From contig NZ_CP166961.1 in NCBI RefSeq assembly GCF_041410465.1, forward strand, positions 496,001 to 560,000: a stretch of DNA of 64,000 nt, written 5' to 3'. This stretch comes from Thalassotalea sp. 273M-4. GTDB lineage: Bacteria > Pseudomonadota > Gammaproteobacteria > Enterobacterales > Alteromonadaceae. The position numbers and the translations under genes were made by a program. A model generated the notes under the pieces. It worked only from the letters and a program-made list of their open reading frames with translations, did no database searches and was not told the DNA's origin. Positions 16,790 through 26,469 of the stretch are shown here, in pieces (within the stretch, counting starts at the first letter, position 1; every line of letters starts with the position of its first letter).

Positions 16790-18016
16790 ATGGCCAATTT
16801 TTTCTATCAAGCCCGTGATCAAGAAGGCAAGTCGCATTCTGGTTTCTTGCAAGCTAATTCAAGTGCTCATGTTGCTGAAGCTTTAAACAAAAGGGGGTTT
16901 ACTCCGATCACCATTAGCCAAACCAAACATAAATTGTCGAGTAACTTAAACCTTAATCGACAGCTATTGGTGACAGACAAAGTTAAACCCATCGATGTGA
17001 TGATGTTTTGTCGGCAGATGCACACGTTAATGCGCTCAGACGTACCTATTTTAAAAGCTATAATGGGGTTATCTGACTCAACCAAATCGAATGTTTTTAA
17101 GGCGGTTTTAATCGATGTCCATGACAACCTTGAAAAAGGCAACAGCTTATCTATTGCTATGGCTAAACACCCAAGAGTCTTTAGCAAGTTAATTACCAGC
17201 ATTATCCTTGTTGGGGAAAATACAGGGCTTCTTGATCAATCATTTGCGCAGTTGGCAAATTACCTTGAGCGGGCAGAAAAAACGCAAAAAAACATAAAAA
17301 AAGCCACTCGTTACCCCGTTTATGTGTGTTATACCTTGCTCATTGCCTTGGTGGTGATCAATGTATTTGTATTGCCGGTGTTTGTTGACATGTTTAGCCA
17401 ATTTAAAACCGATTTACCCTTAGCAACGCGAATTTTAATGGGCAGCTCTGACTTCTTTATTCACTATTTTGGCTATATCTTACTATTTTCTTTAGTTTTA
17501 GTGATGATTTTAAAGCGGTACTTGGCAACTCCTAAAGGGCGCTATCGCTGGCATAAAATTAAATTAAGACTGCCATTAATAGGGAAAATTTATGAGCACT
17601 CTTACTTAGCGCGGTTTGCTCATAGTTTTGCTATTGTGCAAGGTTCAGGCATCCCCATTACTTCGGGCTTAAGGTTAACGGCCGATACGATAAGCAATAT
17701 CTACATGGCGGATAAAGTAAGGCAAATTGGCAAAAACGTTGATAGCGGTGAAACCTTGTTTCGAGCTGCTCGAAATAGTCAATTATTCCCACCATTGATT
17801 TTGCAAATGATAGCAGTGGGTGAAGAAACCGGTCGCGTTGATGACTTACTTGAACATATTGCAACCTATTATGATGAAGAAGTTGAGTATCAGCTAAAAG
17901 TTTTGACCGATAGAATAGAACCTATTTTGATAACCTTTATCGCGGCAATAGTGCTGTTATTGGCGCTTGGGATATTTTTGCCTATGTGGGATATGTTCTC
18001 AGTGGTGCAAAGTTAA
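16790..18016 (+). CDS. mshG: MSHA inner-membrane platform protein MshG
   Basis: 408 residues, GspF/PilC family. It has two tandem T2SF domains (about 70-195 and 270-395), with membrane helices near 170-195, 220-240 and 375-400. 'FCRQMHTLMRSDVPILKAI' and 'FPPLILQMIAVGEETG' are the family signatures. The platform protein is turned by MshE to add pilins. Last gene of the mshI-mshG run; the next 218 bp hold the pilin promoter. Confidence 0.95.
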   Translation: MANFFYQARDQEGKSHSGFLQANSSAHVAEALNKRGFTPITISQTKHKLSSNLNLNRQLLVTDKVKPIDVMMFCRQMHTLMRSDVPILKAIMGLSDSTKSNVFKAVLIDVHDNLEKGNSLSIAMAKHPRVFSKLITSIILVGENTGLLDQSFAQLANYLERAEKTQKNIKKATRYPVYVCYTLLIALVVINVFVLPVFVDMFSQFKTDLPLATRILMGSSDFFIHYFGYILLFSLVLVMILKRYLATPKGRYRWHKIKLRLPLIGKIYEHSYLARFAHSFAIVQGSGIPITSGLRLTADTISNIYMADKVRQIGKNVDSGETLFRAARNSQLFPPLILQMIAVGEETGRVDDLLEHIATYYDEEVEYQLKVLTDRIEPILITFIAAIVLLLALGIFLPMWDMFSVVQS

Positions 18017-18168
18017 CACAATTAACGCGATGTTATTTTTTTGTAAAGCAACTAAGATTTGAAATGTTCTTTTAAATCATAATTTTGGGTTTGGTTGCAA
18101 ACGTTTGCTGAGCGTTTATTTGATGTTTTTAAATACCTTTTTTAACAATTTCAATACAAAGTACACCA

Positions 18169-18195
18169 TTGTATTGCAAAAAAAGTCGATATAAT
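18169..18195 (+). promoter_or_regulatory. Probable promoter of the mshA pilin gene
   Basis: A perfect TATAAT (18190-18195) has a weak -35 candidate TTGTAT (18169-18174) at 15 bp. The leader would be about 35 nt, ending in TTTGGTAAGG before the ATG. This gives the pilin its own transcription unit. Confidence 0.5.
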
Positions 18196-18234
18196 GAGCA
18201 ACAGTTAAAGATAATCCTTTGGTAAGGTATTTAA

Positions 18235-18705
18235 ATGAAGCAAAAAGGTTTTACGTTAATCGAACTGGTATTAGTTATCGTGTTATTAGGCATTTTGGCC
18301 GCGACCGCGATGCCAAAGTTTTTTGATTTGGCCGGCGATGCTCGTGCCGCTGTTATCAAAGGCGTCGAAGGCAGTGTAAATTCTGCGATTGATATGGCAC
18401 ACGCTAAAGCGTTAATCGATGGTAAGTCAGCAGGTGGCACAATAGCTTTTTCTGGTGAGACAATTACCTTGGTAAACGGTGGTTGGCCAACAGCAGCAGA
18501 CATGGTTAAATTATTAAGTTTGGATGCTGACATTGTTAGTGTGGTTGATACCAATACAGTGACTTTCTCACACAGTGGCGCAAGTGGCGGTTCAAATCTT
18601 CAAAGTGCCCCTACTGAGCCTGCAACTTGTCAAGTCGTGTACGATTTAACTAGTGCAGCAGTTAATGTTCGTCCATTAGTAACGGTTAGCACAGAAGGTT
18701 GTTAA
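18235..18705 (+). CDS. mshA: MSHA major pilin MshA
   Basis: 156-residue class IV prepilin. The leader is only five residues, cleaved and N-methylated at KG^FTLIEL. The hydrophobic helix continues to about residue 27, with the assembly glutamate at position +5 of the mature protein. A globular domain with C-terminal cysteines (about residues 132 and 156) would form the disulfide loop. Of the minor and major pilins here it is the only one with both its own promoter and its own strong terminator, as expected for a highly expressed structural subunit. The separate mshB pilin gene is absent. Confidence 0.9.
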   Translation: MKQKGFTLIELVLVIVLLGILAATAMPKFFDLAGDARAAVIKGVEGSVNSAIDMAHAKALIDGKSAGGTIAFSGETITLVNGGWPTAADMVKLLSLDADIVSVVDTNTVTFSHSGASGGSNLQSAPTEPATCQVVYDLTSAAVNVRPLVTVSTEGC

Positions 18706-18723
18706 TCGACTTATTGATTTAAT

Positions 18724-18748
18724 AAAAAACCGCTTCGGCGGTTTTTTT
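18724..18748 (+). terminator. Intrinsic terminator after mshA
   Basis: CCGC-TTCG-GCGG core (18730-18741) flanked by six A on the left and seven T on the right. Confidence 0.93.
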
Positions 18749-19133
18749 GTTTATCTTCTTTGCGTGTTTTTCATTTTGGGTTGCTCAAACGAAGCGCTCT
18801 GTCGAGTTGTTAAGCTAGGAGCTTAGCATTGATGCTTGTCTTATTCAGACCAATCTCAGTACCTTTTAGCCCTCTGTGCGATAATGCAAAGGTTGTTAGG
18901 TACGTCATTGATTGTAAAGAATGCTTATGCCCTTGCCAATTTTATCGTTTAAGAGCCTTTCGCTGTCATAAGCCCTCGTTTTAATACGCTATACTGGTAA
19001 TCAAGAGAGTATTTGCCAGATCACAAGGCAGCGTTTCGACTTTAAACCTATAAGCATGCATTTAACCACTTAACGCAACTTAAATATCAACCTAAAAGCT
19101 AACATAAAAACCTAACATAAAAACCTGACATAA
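18749..19133. other. Non-coding stretch between mshA and mshC
   Basis: No gene is visible. It contains a small hairpin (TAAGCT 18811-18816 with AGCTTA 18820-18825), a possible -10 TATACT at 18990-18995 that could start the mshCDOP transcript, and the start of a 13-bp triplicate repeat beginning at 19101. Confidence 0.5.
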
Positions 19134-19139
19134 ATGCCT
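19101..19139. repeat. Triplicate 13-bp direct repeat running into the mshC start
   Basis: AACATAAAAACCT at 19101-19113 and 19114-19126 is perfectly repeated; a third, diverged copy GACATAAATGCCT (19127-19139) contains the ATG at 19134. Confidence 0.7.
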
Positions 19140-19631
19140 ATGAATAAGCCAAGTACTCCGTATCAGAATAAACATGGTTTTACCTTGATTGAGTTAGTGT
19201 TGGTCATTTTAATCATAAGTATTCTGAGTGTGTACCTCGGACCTAGACTGCTGGGGCAAGGCGGGGTTAACGTTATTGCCTATCGTAATCAAATGATTTC
19301 AACTCTGCGCCTACTTCAGCAACAAGCCATGCAAGACACGGCGGAACTGCAGTGCCATCAACTGCTTGTTGACACGTCTCGATACGGTATCCCCGACCAA
19401 AGACCTTGTTTTAAACCAAGTTTTAGCTCTCTCTGGGAACCCGACAATCGTGGTTTTGTGTTTCCTGATGCTGCCAATATTTCTCTAAAATCAACCGCGA
19501 CAGAGTTAACCTTTGATTCATGGGGGAGGGTGAAAGAATGTGATAGAAAGCAAGGGTGCATAATAACCTTCACTGGTGAAGTGAAGGTAAGCATATGCAT
19601 AGAGTCGCAAGGGTATATTCATGCGTGTTAA
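19134..19631 (+). CDS. mshC: MSHA minor pilin MshC
   Basis: 165 residues from ATG 19134; a second in-frame ATG at 19140 is equally possible and no clear ribosome-binding site separates them. The prepilin site is HG^FTLIELVLV after a 15-residue leader, with the hydrophobic helix to about residue 38. Several cysteines lie in the globular domain. It is the first of a tight mshC-D-O-P minor pilin cluster and overlaps mshD by 11 nt. Confidence 0.85.
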   Translation: MPMNKPSTPYQNKHGFTLIELVLVILIISILSVYLGPRLLGQGGVNVIAYRNQMISTLRLLQQQAMQDTAELQCHQLLVDTSRYGIPDQRPCFKPSFSSLWEPDNRGFVFPDAANISLKSTATELTFDSWGRVKECDRKQGCIITFTGEVKVSICIESQGYIHAC

Positions 19632-20175
19632 GCAAAAAGGGATAACCTTAATAGAATTGATTGTGGCGATGACGATAATGGCTATTTTGGCGGGATTTCT
19701 TATCAGTGCTTTGTTGCCTCGCGAAAAGCAAAGTGTTGATCACCTTCAGTTGATTAAGGCTGTGACATTGGCTCAATCCTTAATCAATGAAATTAGGTTA
19801 AAAGCGTTTGATGAACATTCAACCTCCTTGTCAGAATTTGAACGATGCAATGACAGTCGGGGTATTATTGCGTGTACAGGCATTGCAAATTTTGGTCCCG
19901 ATGCAGGAGAAACGTCGCGCTTACTGTTTGATGATGTTGATGATTATCACTTCTACCAAGGCTTGGAAGATTCGAATGGCAGTGATATTTCAGCGATATA
20001 TCCTGGTTTTAAAGTATTGGTGCAGGTGACATATGATAATGATTATAGTGGGGCAACAGCGTTTTACGATGGCCGTGCTATTACCGACGAATCATTGGTT
20101 AAACAGATCAGGGTGATTGTTACCACAGAATTTGGAACAGAGATAGTATTGGCCACTCATAAGGCAAACCTGTAA
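19621..20175 (+). CDS. mshD: MSHA minor pilin MshD
   Basis: 184 residues with prepilin cleavage at KG^ITLIELIVAMTIMAI, six residues after the start, and a hydrophobic N-terminal helix. The body has a Cys pair ('FERCNDSRGIIACTGI'), typical of MshD. Minor pilins of this set form the priming tip complex. The start overlaps mshC by 11 nt and the stop overlaps mshO by one base. Confidence 0.87.
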   Translation: MRVKQKGITLIELIVAMTIMAILAGFLISALLPREKQSVDHLQLIKAVTLAQSLINEIRLKAFDEHSTSLSEFERCNDSRGIIACTGIANFGPDAGETSRLLFDDVDDYHFYQGLEDSNGSDISAIYPGFKVLVQVTYDNDYSGATAFYDGRAITDESLVKQIRVIVTTEFGTEIVLATHKANL

Positions 20176-20957
20176 TGATAAAAAAAGCAGGATTTACGCT
20201 CATTGAACTGGTCTTAACCCTTGCCATTGTTGGCATCCTTGCCTCTGGTTTTATTGGCTTTTTAGGTATCGGCAGTCAAGTCTTTATCGATGTCAGTAAT
20301 CGAGATGCCATGGCGGCGGATGCACGTTTTGCGCTAGATAGGTTAAATCGAGAGCTTCAAAATGCGATCCCTAATAGCATTCGTCTAAGCCAAGATGGGG
20401 ATACTCAATGCATTGAATTTGTGCCGATCAAAAGTGCGCACTTTTACACCGAACTTGCCGCTGAAAGTGACCTGCAAAGCTCAATTATTAAAATAGTACG
20501 CCCGCTCTTTCCTTATATTCAAGAGCGTACAGATAGAATTATTGTCGCGCCGTTAGAGCCAAACGATGCCTATGATTTAGGTGCGCTTCGCGCCAGTAAT
20601 ATGGGCTCGGTTAATGAACAACAAGAGGTTTGGGAGATTGATTTAAAAAAAGCAATGACATTTGCAGCTCACTCTCCACATCGAAAGTTATTTATCGGAT
20701 CGTTACCGGTAAGTTACTGTTTATCTATGGCGACAAAGGAGCTTTATCGGCATTCAGATTATGGATTTAAACCCGAAGCAAGAGTTCAGAAAATGGGGGT
20801 CTTGATGGCTGAAAATGTTAGCGCAGTCAATTCGCCGGCTTTTCGCTATCAAGGCGCATTTAGCTCTTTTGGGGTCGTACACGTTAATTTGGCTTTCTCA
20901 CGCAACGGCGAATCTATCGTCTTTAGATATGGGGTATACATTGAACAAACGCCTTAA
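20175..20957 (+). CDS. mshO: MSHA minor pilin MshO
   Basis: 260 residues, GspJ/PilW-like minor pilin. The prepilin site is AG^FTLIELVLTLAIVGI after a short basic leader, with the helix to about residue 35. A later segment 'DAMAADARFALDRLNRELQNAIPNSIR' is typical of the MshO/PilW type. ATG overlaps the mshD stop (ATGA arrangement), implying coupled translation. Confidence 0.87.
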   Translation: MIKKAGFTLIELVLTLAIVGILASGFIGFLGIGSQVFIDVSNRDAMAADARFALDRLNRELQNAIPNSIRLSQDGDTQCIEFVPIKSAHFYTELAAESDLQSSIIKIVRPLFPYIQERTDRIIVAPLEPNDAYDLGALRASNMGSVNEQQEVWEIDLKKAMTFAAHSPHRKLFIGSLPVSYCLSMATKELYRHSDYGFKPEARVQKMGVLMAENVSAVNSPAFRYQGAFSSFGVVHVNLAFSRNGESIVFRYGVYIEQTP

Positions 20958-20961
20958 CAAA

Positions 20962-21399
20962 ATGGTCAACCCTAGCAAAGTATGCGCTGGTTTTAGTCTT
21001 ATTATGGCCATTGTTATGATTGTGCTATTTAGCTTATTCGCCGCCGTAATAAGTAAAATTATCTCCACATCGTCAGAGGCATTATCGTATGAAATCTTAG
21101 GTGCAAGGGCATTTTTAGCCGCACACTCGGGTAGCCAATGGGCACAGCAAAAATTAGCGCCAATACAGGGCAATCCAGCCTGTCTTGGTTTAAAACAAAC
21201 ACCCATTTCAATAGGTCAAATCAGGGGGCTTGAAAATTGCGTTGTGGCAACGGTGCAATGTGATGCTATTAATGTCGATGAGCAAATGTATTACACCGTG
21301 CGATCCACCGGTATTTGCCAATTTGGTAGCGTGGCAGCGACAAGAACAGTACAGATAGAGTTTAAGGAGAGGCAAGCACCTGTCGTTGATAATCCCTAG
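20962..21399 (+). CDS. mshP: MSHA minor pilin-like protein MshP
   Basis: 145 residues from ATG 20962, four bases after mshO; an in-frame ATG at 20929 would add 11 residues and overlap mshO, and neither has a clear ribosome-binding site. The N-terminus 'AGFSLIMAIVMIVLFSLFAAVISKI' is pilin-like but lacks the usual Glu at +5 (Met instead), as in PilX/GspK-type subunits that cap the pilus tip. Four or more cysteines lie in the globular part. Last recognisable msh gene. Confidence 0.8.
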   Translation: MVNPSKVCAGFSLIMAIVMIVLFSLFAAVISKIISTSSEALSYEILGARAFLAAHSGSQWAQQKLAPIQGNPACLGLKQTPISIGQIRGLENCVVATVQCDAINVDEQMYYTVRSTGICQFGSVAATRTVQIEFKERQAPVVDNP

Positions 21400-23027
<1,628 letters not shown>

Positions 23028-23050
23028 ACAACTCGAAGTTAATTTTAGAT

Positions 23051-23068
23051 AGGCAGCATTAGCTGCCT
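23051..23068 (+). other. Hairpin between mreB and mreC
   Basis: AGGCAGC (23051-23057) pairs with GCTGCCT (23062-23068) over ATTA and ends three bases before the GTG of mreC. Only TTT follows, so it could act as a weak terminator or cover the mreC ribosome-binding region, letting MreB be made in excess of MreC and MreD. Confidence 0.45.
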
Positions 23069-23070
23069 TT

Positions 23071-23937
23071 GTGGTAGATATGAATCCCATTTTTTTGAAT
23101 GGTTATTCCAGTCATAAACGCATCATGCTGGCACTTGTACTTTCAAGTGCCTTCATTTATTGCGACCATAAATTAGCCAGCTTTGAAACCGCTCGTGGCT
23201 ATTTGCAATCCCTAGTAAGTCCTTTGCAATATCTCGCCAATACCCCTAATTTATTTCTTGATTTTGCCTCTGAAAACTTAGTATCACGCAAGCAATTGAT
23301 GTTAGAAAATCAGCGCTATCAAGTTCAACAAGTGTTACAACAAGAAAAATTACTGCAATTAAATATCCTCAAACAAGAAAATGATCGTCTGCGAAGCCTG
23401 CTGACAGCCCCGGTTAAAACCGAACATAAAAAAATGCTAGCTGAAATTTTAGCAGTAGACAGTGATCCTTACAGTCATCAAGTGGTGATAAATCGAGGCA
23501 CTGAAGAAGGTATTTTTGAAGGACAAGCGGTGATTAATGAACAAGGGGTTGTCGGGCAAGTTCTGCATGTTGGTGCCAATAGTTCAAGGGTGTTACTGTT
23601 GACCGATATTACTCATTCAATTCCGCTTCGAGTACAGCGTAATGGGGTGCGTATAATCGCCAATGGTACCGGTAGTGATACTCGTATGGAAGTGAACAAT
23701 ATGCCCCATTCTACCGACATCAAGGTGGGTGATTTGCTTGTTACTTCGGGCTTAGGCGGTAAATTTCCCACGGGCTATCCGGTTGCCAAAGTAACCCTAG
23801 TGTCAAATAACCCAAATCGAAAATTTGCCAAGATAGATGTTGAACCTTTGGTACAATTTGATCGAATCAAATATCTGTTATTAATTTGGCCTGCTAATCA
23901 GCCTTCGTCGCAAACAAAATCGGTAGCGGGGGCATGA
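23071..23937 (+). CDS. mreC: Rod shape-determining protein MreC
   Basis: 288 residues. An N-terminal membrane segment (about 17-36) is followed by a coiled coil (about 70-112) and the double beta-barrel periplasmic domain ('VINRGTEEGIFEGQAVINEQGVVGQV', 'GDLLVTSGLGGKFPTGYPVA'). It links MreB and MreD to the peptidoglycan synthases PBP2/RodA. The start is GTG 23071 or ATG 23080, in the same frame; the latter gives the more usual short N-terminus. Confidence 0.95.
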   Translation: MVDMNPIFLNGYSSHKRIMLALVLSSAFIYCDHKLASFETARGYLQSLVSPLQYLANTPNLFLDFASENLVSRKQLMLENQRYQVQQVLQQEKLLQLNILKQENDRLRSLLTAPVKTEHKKMLAEILAVDSDPYSHQVVINRGTEEGIFEGQAVINEQGVVGQVLHVGANSSRVLLLTDITHSIPLRVQRNGVRIIANGTGSDTRMEVNNMPHSTDIKVGDLLVTSGLGGKFPTGYPVAKVTLVSNNPNRKFAKIDVEPLVQFDRIKYLLLIWPANQPSSQTKSVAGA

Positions 23938-23944
23938 TAATACG

Positions 23945-24427
23945 ATGAAACAAAAGCGAAATAATTACATTATTTGGTTAAGCGTGATTTTTGCGCTGAT
24001 GTTTACCATTATGCCTTTACCCATTCATATTGATGCTTACAGGCCTAATTGGGCTTTATTGGTGCTGGCTTATTGGGCGATAGCATTACCGAATCGGGTG
24101 AATGTGTTATCGGCTTGGGGCGTTGGTTTTATTGTTGACGTATTACTTGGCTCCATTTTAGGCGTTAATGCCATAGCAACCGCTATCGTGGTTTATGTAC
24201 TGGTTAATAATTTTCAAAAAATAAGAAATTATTCTCTTTGGCAACAGTCACTTATAATTGGCTTATTAACGGCGTTTTATCATTTGATCGTGTTCTGGAT
24301 TCAACGATTTGTGCTCGATATTGGCTTTTCGCTCGCTTATTTAAAGCCTGTAATAGCCACCACCATTATTTGGTGGATAGTGTTTTTACTATTACGAAAA
24401 TTAAGAAGGCAGTTTCGGGTAACCTAG
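23945..24427 (+). CDS. mreD: Rod shape-determining protein MreD
   Basis: 160 residues, almost entirely hydrophobic with five or six membrane helices and the family pattern 'YRPNWALLVLAYWAIALPNRV' near residue 40, followed by 'GFIVDVLLGSILGVNA'. Integral-membrane member of the elongasome. It starts seven bases after mreC and ends one base before maf. Confidence 0.94.
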   Translation: MKQKRNNYIIWLSVIFALMFTIMPLPIHIDAYRPNWALLVLAYWAIALPNRVNVLSAWGVGFIVDVLLGSILGVNAIATAIVVYVLVNNFQKIRNYSLWQQSLIIGLLTAFYHLIVFWIQRFVLDIGFSLAYLKPVIATTIIWWIVFLLLRKLRRQFRVT

Positions 24428-24428
24428 C

Positions 24429-25004
24429 ATGTTGTATTTGGCTTCACAATCGCCTAGACGGCAAGAGTTACTGGCGCAATTGACGCCAATTTTTCGTATC
24501 TTACCATCTCATATCAATGAAGATGTACGCCCTAATGAGCAAGCACGAGACTACGTTAACAGAATGGCCATCGAAAAAGCCGAAGCCTGCTTGCAGCAAG
24601 TGAACGAGCAAGGGGCTTGGGTATTAGGCTCTGATACCATCGTAGTAAGTCATGGTAATATTTTGGGCAAGCCTGAAAACCAAGATCATTTTATTGCCAT
24701 GATGTCGAGCCTGCAAGGCGCAACTCACCAAGTGATGACAGCCATAGCTTTGATCTCAAACGAGCACTGTTTTACCCAAACAGTGGTCACCGATGTTACC
24801 TTTCGTCGCCTCAGTAGAGCTGAAATGTTAGCTTATTGGCAAACTGGTGAACCCGAAGATAAAGCGGGCGGTTACGGCATTCAGGGAATTGCGGGGAAGT
24901 TTGTTAAAAAAATCAACGGCAGTTATAGTTCAGTTGTTGGTTTACCCTTATATGAAACAGAACAATTATTAATTAAAGCCAACCTAGGCATGGATGGAGT
25001 GTAG
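24429..25004 (+). CDS. maf: Maf family nucleoside-triphosphate pyrophosphatase (YhdE type)
   Basis: 191 residues. It hydrolyses non-canonical or modified NTPs; the YhdE branch prefers dTTP/UTP and related bases. 'LASQSPRRQELL' (4-15) is the family signature with the substrate arginines, and 'VLGSDTIVVSHGNILGKPE' carries the catalytic aspartate. 'EPEDKAGGYGIQG' is the other conserved loop. Position between mreD and rng is conserved in gammaproteobacteria. Confidence 0.94.
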   Translation: MLYLASQSPRRQELLAQLTPIFRILPSHINEDVRPNEQARDYVNRMAIEKAEACLQQVNEQGAWVLGSDTIVVSHGNILGKPENQDHFIAMMSSLQGATHQVMTAIALISNEHCFTQTVVTDVTFRRLSRAEMLAYWQTGEPEDKAGGYGIQGIAGKFVKKINGSYSSVVGLPLYETEQLLIKANLGMDGV

Positions 25005-25005
25005 G

Positions 25006-26469
25006 ATGAGTGGTGAACTATTGATCAATGTAACTCCAAGTGAAACGAGAGTTGCTTTAATTGAAAATGGCACGTTACAAGAAGTACACGTTGAGCGAGA
25101 AGCCAAACGTGGCATTGTTAGTAATATTTATCTGGGAAAAGTAATACGCGTATTGCCTGGTATGCAAGCGGTATTTGTTGATATCAACCTAGAAAAAGCC
25201 GCTTTTTTACATGCCTCTGATATTCGTACCAAACTTATTACCTCAGGCGATGATAGCGAACATGAAGTGCCGGATATCCGCACTTTAGTCCATGAAGGTC
25301 AATACCTTATGGTGCAGGTGGTAAAAGACCCAATTGGGACAAAAGGGGCGCGTTTAACCACCGATCTAACCATAGCTTCTCGATATTTAGTGATGATGCC
25401 AGGCGCATCCCATGTGGGGATATCACAGCGCATTGACGATGAAAAAGAGCGCAATCGGTTAAAGAAAATTGTTCAGCCGTTTTGTGATGATAATGCGGGT
25501 TTTATTGTGCGAACGGCCGCCGAAGGGGCAGGCTGTGAAGAAGTTGCGCATGATGCTGCATTTTTACGCCGAGTGTGGAGTAAAGTGCAAGAGCGCAAGC
25601 AGCGCAAACAAACCAAAATGCCTTTGTACCAGGACTTGAATCTGGGGTCTCGGATCATCCGTGACTTTGTTGGTGAAGGTCTTGAGCGAGTTCGAGTTGA
25701 TTCAAAAACATCCTACCAACAACTTAAGGACTTTACCGAAGAGTTTGTACCTGAGCTTAATCGAATTGTTGAGTACTACCCAGGCGAGCGCCCGATTTTT
25801 GATTTGTTCAGTGTAGAACATGAAATACAGCGAGCTTTGCAGCGTAAAGTTGAATTAAAGTCTGGTGGTTATTTGATCATAGATCAAACCGAAGCGATGA
25901 CCACCATCGACATTAATACCGGTGCGTTTGTTGGCCATCGAAATCTCGAAGAAACGATTTTCAATACCAATATCGAAGCGACACAAGCTATCGCCCGACA
26001 ACTTAGGCTAAGAAACCTTGGTGGCATTATCATTATTGATTTTATTGATATGAACAGCTCTGATCATAAAAAGCGAGTATTGCACTCTTTGGACTTGGCG
26101 ATGTCAAAAGATAAGGTCAAGTACAGTATCAGCAACTTCACCTCACTGGGGTTAGTCGAAATGACCCGCAAACGCACACGCGAATCACTAGAACATATTT
26201 TGTGTGCGCAGTGCCCGGTCTGTGAAGGCCGAGGGCAGTTGAAGACTGTAGAAACCGTATGTTTTGAAATATTACGTGAGATTGTTCGCGTTAACCGGGC
26301 CTATGATGCAGATAAGTTTATTGTTTATTGTTCAACTTCGGTAAGCGAAGGAATGTTAAATGATCAATACCATCACCTAGCGGAACTGGAAGTGTTTATA
26401 GGCAAACAAATAAAAATTCAGACTGACTCGTTATATACCCAAGAGCAATTTGATGTGGTGATGATGTAG
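25006..26469 (+). CDS. rng: Ribonuclease G
   Basis: 487 residues from ATG 25006, which gives the N-terminus MSGELLINVTPSETRV matching E. coli RNase G; an ATG at 24994 lies inside maf. RNase E/G family endoribonuclease that matures the 5' end of 16S rRNA and cuts some mRNAs. It has an S1 domain (about 35-125), the 5'-sensor and DNase I-like region, catalytic aspartates in 'TTIDINTGAFVG' and 'IIDFIDM', and the zinc-link 'CPVCEGRG' near residue 405. No long C-terminal scaffold, so G rather than E. Confidence 0.96.
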   Translation: MSGELLINVTPSETRVALIENGTLQEVHVEREAKRGIVSNIYLGKVIRVLPGMQAVFVDINLEKAAFLHASDIRTKLITSGDDSEHEVPDIRTLVHEGQYLMVQVVKDPIGTKGARLTTDLTIASRYLVMMPGASHVGISQRIDDEKERNRLKKIVQPFCDDNAGFIVRTAAEGAGCEEVAHDAAFLRRVWSKVQERKQRKQTKMPLYQDLNLGSRIIRDFVGEGLERVRVDSKTSYQQLKDFTEEFVPELNRIVEYYPGERPIFDLFSVEHEIQRALQRKVELKSGGYLIIDQTEAMTTIDINTGAFVGHRNLEETIFNTNIEATQAIARQLRLRNLGGIIIIDFIDMNSSDHKKRVLHSLDLAMSKDKVKYSISNFTSLGLVEMTRKRTRESLEHILCAQCPVCEGRGQLKTVETVCFEILREIVRVNRAYDADKFIVYCSTSVSEGMLNDQYHHLAELEVFIGKQIKIQTDSLYTQEQFDVVMM

